Below are positions 5,278 through 6,248 of a stretch of 6,248 bases of DNA, in pieces (position 1 is the first letter of the stretch; each line of letters opens with the position of its first letter). This DNA is from Planctomycetota bacterium (GTDB taxonomy: Bacteria > Planctomycetota > Brocadiia > SM23-32), in contig JAUVVP010000129.1 of assembly GCA_030604585.1 (NCBI GenBank), positions 1 to 6,248 on the forward strand, given 5' to 3'. Under the pieces are notes generated by a model, which saw nothing but the letters and a program-made list of their open reading frames with translations, was not told where the DNA came from and ran no database searches. Position numbers and translations under genes: made by a program.

Positions 5278-5835
5278 GTGCCGCGCGCCGTACAGATCAA
5301 GAAGGGCAACGTGATAACGTGGCGGGACCAGCTCTGGCGGGTCGTTAGCACCCAGCAGACCTTCATCGGGAAAAGGGGCGCTTACTTCCAGATGAAGCTG
5401 CAGAACCTGGACGACGGCCACGTCGAAACCGAGAGGTTCAGCTCCGACCAGGACGTGGAGAAGGCCTTCCTCGAGACCCGCCGCATGCAGTACCTCTACC
5501 AGGACGGCCCCGGCTACGTATTCATGGACCCCGGCGCGGGGGACCAGATACACCTGGGCGAGCAGACCCTCCGCGACATCCTGCCCTACCTGGCTTATAA
5601 CGCCGAGGTGGAGGTGCAGCTTCACGAGGGCAAGGCCATTTCGGTGGAGCTGCCGGCCAGCGTCGTGCTGGAGGTGACGAAGACCGAGCCGGCGGTCCGG
5701 GGCGATACGGCCACGGCCGTCACCAAGCCGGCCGAGGTGGAGACGGGGCTCGTGGTCAAGGTGCCCGGCCACATCAAGACCGGCGACAGGATTCAGGTGG
5801 ACACGCGCACGGGGGAGTTCCTGGGTCGGGCGTAG
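5278..5835 (+). CDS. efp: Translation elongation factor P with atypical tip loop
   Basis: 185-residue, tRNA-shaped cytoplasmic factor that binds between the P and E sites and relieves ribosome stalling at polyproline stretches. Three domains are visible: an N-terminal KOW-like domain (about 1-62), a central OB domain (about 65-128, with FSSDQDVEKAFLETRRMQYLY) and a C-terminal OB domain ending in the family signature ETGLVVKVPGHIKTGD then VDTRTGEFLGRA. Length is normal. The loop that reaches the peptidyl-transferase centre reads FIGKRGAYFQ (29-38); counting from the conserved Gly10, Lys32 falls exactly at E. coli Lys34, the modified residue, but the usual PGKG context is IGKR. No EpmA- or EpmB-like modification gene is in the window. 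The long proline-rich SecG tail encoded nearby is the kind of protein that needs EF-P. The GTG start is supported by AGAGGA 9 nt upstream. The DUF2851 gene follows 43 nt later, possibly co-transcribed. Confidence 0.95.
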   Translation: MPRAVQIKKGNVITWRDQLWRVVSTQQTFIGKRGAYFQMKLQNLDDGHVETERFSSDQDVEKAFLETRRMQYLYQDGPGYVFMDPGAGDQIHLGEQTLRDILPYLAYNAEVEVQLHEGKAISVELPASVVLEVTKTEPAVRGDTATAVTKPAEVETGLVVKVPGHIKTGDRIQVDTRTGEFLGRA

Positions 5836-5878
5836 CCGCCGGGCCAGGTGCATTCCGACGAAGGGGGGACGGCCCGCC

Positions 5879-6248
5879 ATGCGGGGAGACGGCGCGGGTG
5901 CAAAGGCTGCCTTCTCGGACCTGTACGGGCGCCTGCTGCGTGAGTTCGCCGCACAGATAGGCGAGAAGGAGTCCGCCTACGGCGGGGCCGGCCGCAGCGT
6001 GCGGGAGGAGATCGTGCGCTGCGTATGGTTCGGGGGCCACTTCAGCGGCGAGGGGCTGGCCACCGACGACGGCCGACGCCTGGAGACGCTCTCGCCCGGC
6101 TGGTGGAACGTCGAGGGCGGGCCGGACTTCGTGCGGGCCGAGTTCCTGCTGGAGGGCCAGGGCCGCCTCGTCGGCGACGTCGAGGTCCACACCCTTGCCT
6201 CGTCCTGGTACTCGCACGGCCACCACGAGCAGCCCGAGTATGACGACG
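5879..6248 (+). CDS. DUF2851 family protein, N-terminal part (runs off right edge)
   Basis: 123 codons are visible from the ATG at 5879, with no stop before the edge. The peptide begins MRGDGAGAKAAFSDLYGRLL. It shows the features I associate with DUF2851: an early helix ending in a conserved Trp (50), LATDDGRRLETLSPGWWN (60-77), GGPDF (80-84), GDVEVH (99-104), and SSWYSHGHHEQPEYDD (108-123), corresponding to the GPDF...GDVExH...SDW..HGH....Y pattern. Here Ser109 replaces the usual Asp of SDW. The family is several hundred residues long and has no established function to my knowledge. A purine-rich AAGGGGGG (5861-5868) lies about 10 nt upstream of the start and can serve as ribosome binding site. 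It follows efp by 43 nt in the same direction, without a visible terminator, so co-transcription is likely. No signal peptide is seen, so a cytoplasmic location is expected. Confidence 0.8.
   Translation, partial: MRGDGAGAKAAFSDLYGRLLREFAAQIGEKESAYGGAGRSVREEIVRCVWFGGHFSGEGLATDDGRRLETLSPGWWNVEGGPDFVRAEFLLEGQGRLVGDVEVHTLASSWYSHGHHEQPEYDD

Overview
The window is gene-dense, strongly GC-rich bacterial chromosome. I see no mobile element, CRISPR array, tRNA or rRNA. It holds seven protein genes: three complete housekeeping genes (pheA, tpiA, efp), a complete but unusual secG, the 5' end of a yicC-type gene, a secreted beta-propeller-like protein, an ArsB/NhaD-type permease, and the 5' end of a DUF2851 gene. 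The proline/alanine/glutamate-rich tail on SecG, the pheA-tpiA-secG-yicC order, the DUF2851 gene and several starts without a clear Shine-Dalgarno would fit a Planctomycetota-like or related deep-branching lineage. This placement is inference; no 16S or marker tree is available here.

Left half (1-2623, minus strand). Four co-directional genes, read right to left: pheA (chorismate mutase/prephenate dehydratase), tpiA (triosephosphate isomerase), secG (translocase subunit) and yicC (endoribonuclease family, running off the left edge). Gaps are 68 nt and 28 nt, then an 8-nt overlap, so this looks like one transcription unit. It links phenylalanine synthesis, central carbon metabolism, protein export and RNA turnover. 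A TTGACA/TATAAG promoter candidate lies about 85 nt upstream of pheA. Between it and pheA is a possible 11-codon leader ORF with three Phe codons.

Middle (2512-2822). A 311-nt divergent intergenic region carries promoter candidates for both directions and no convincing gene.

Right half (2823-6248, plus strand). A secreted propeller-like protein of unknown function is followed by a perfect 10-bp inverted repeat. The right arm of that repeat overlaps the -35 of a candidate promoter for the permease gene. The predicted permease transcript would begin with a 12-bp stem-loop. Next comes efp, with its own candidate promoter, a good ribosome binding site and a GTG start, and then 43 nt later the DUF2851 gene, cut by the right edge.

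Nothing here amounts to a clearly new multi-gene system. The observations most worth a second look are the EF-P tip loop lacking the usual Pro-Gly-Lys-Gly, the extra N-terminal membrane segment and long tail of SecG, the Phe-containing mini-ORF before pheA, and the structured region before the permease.
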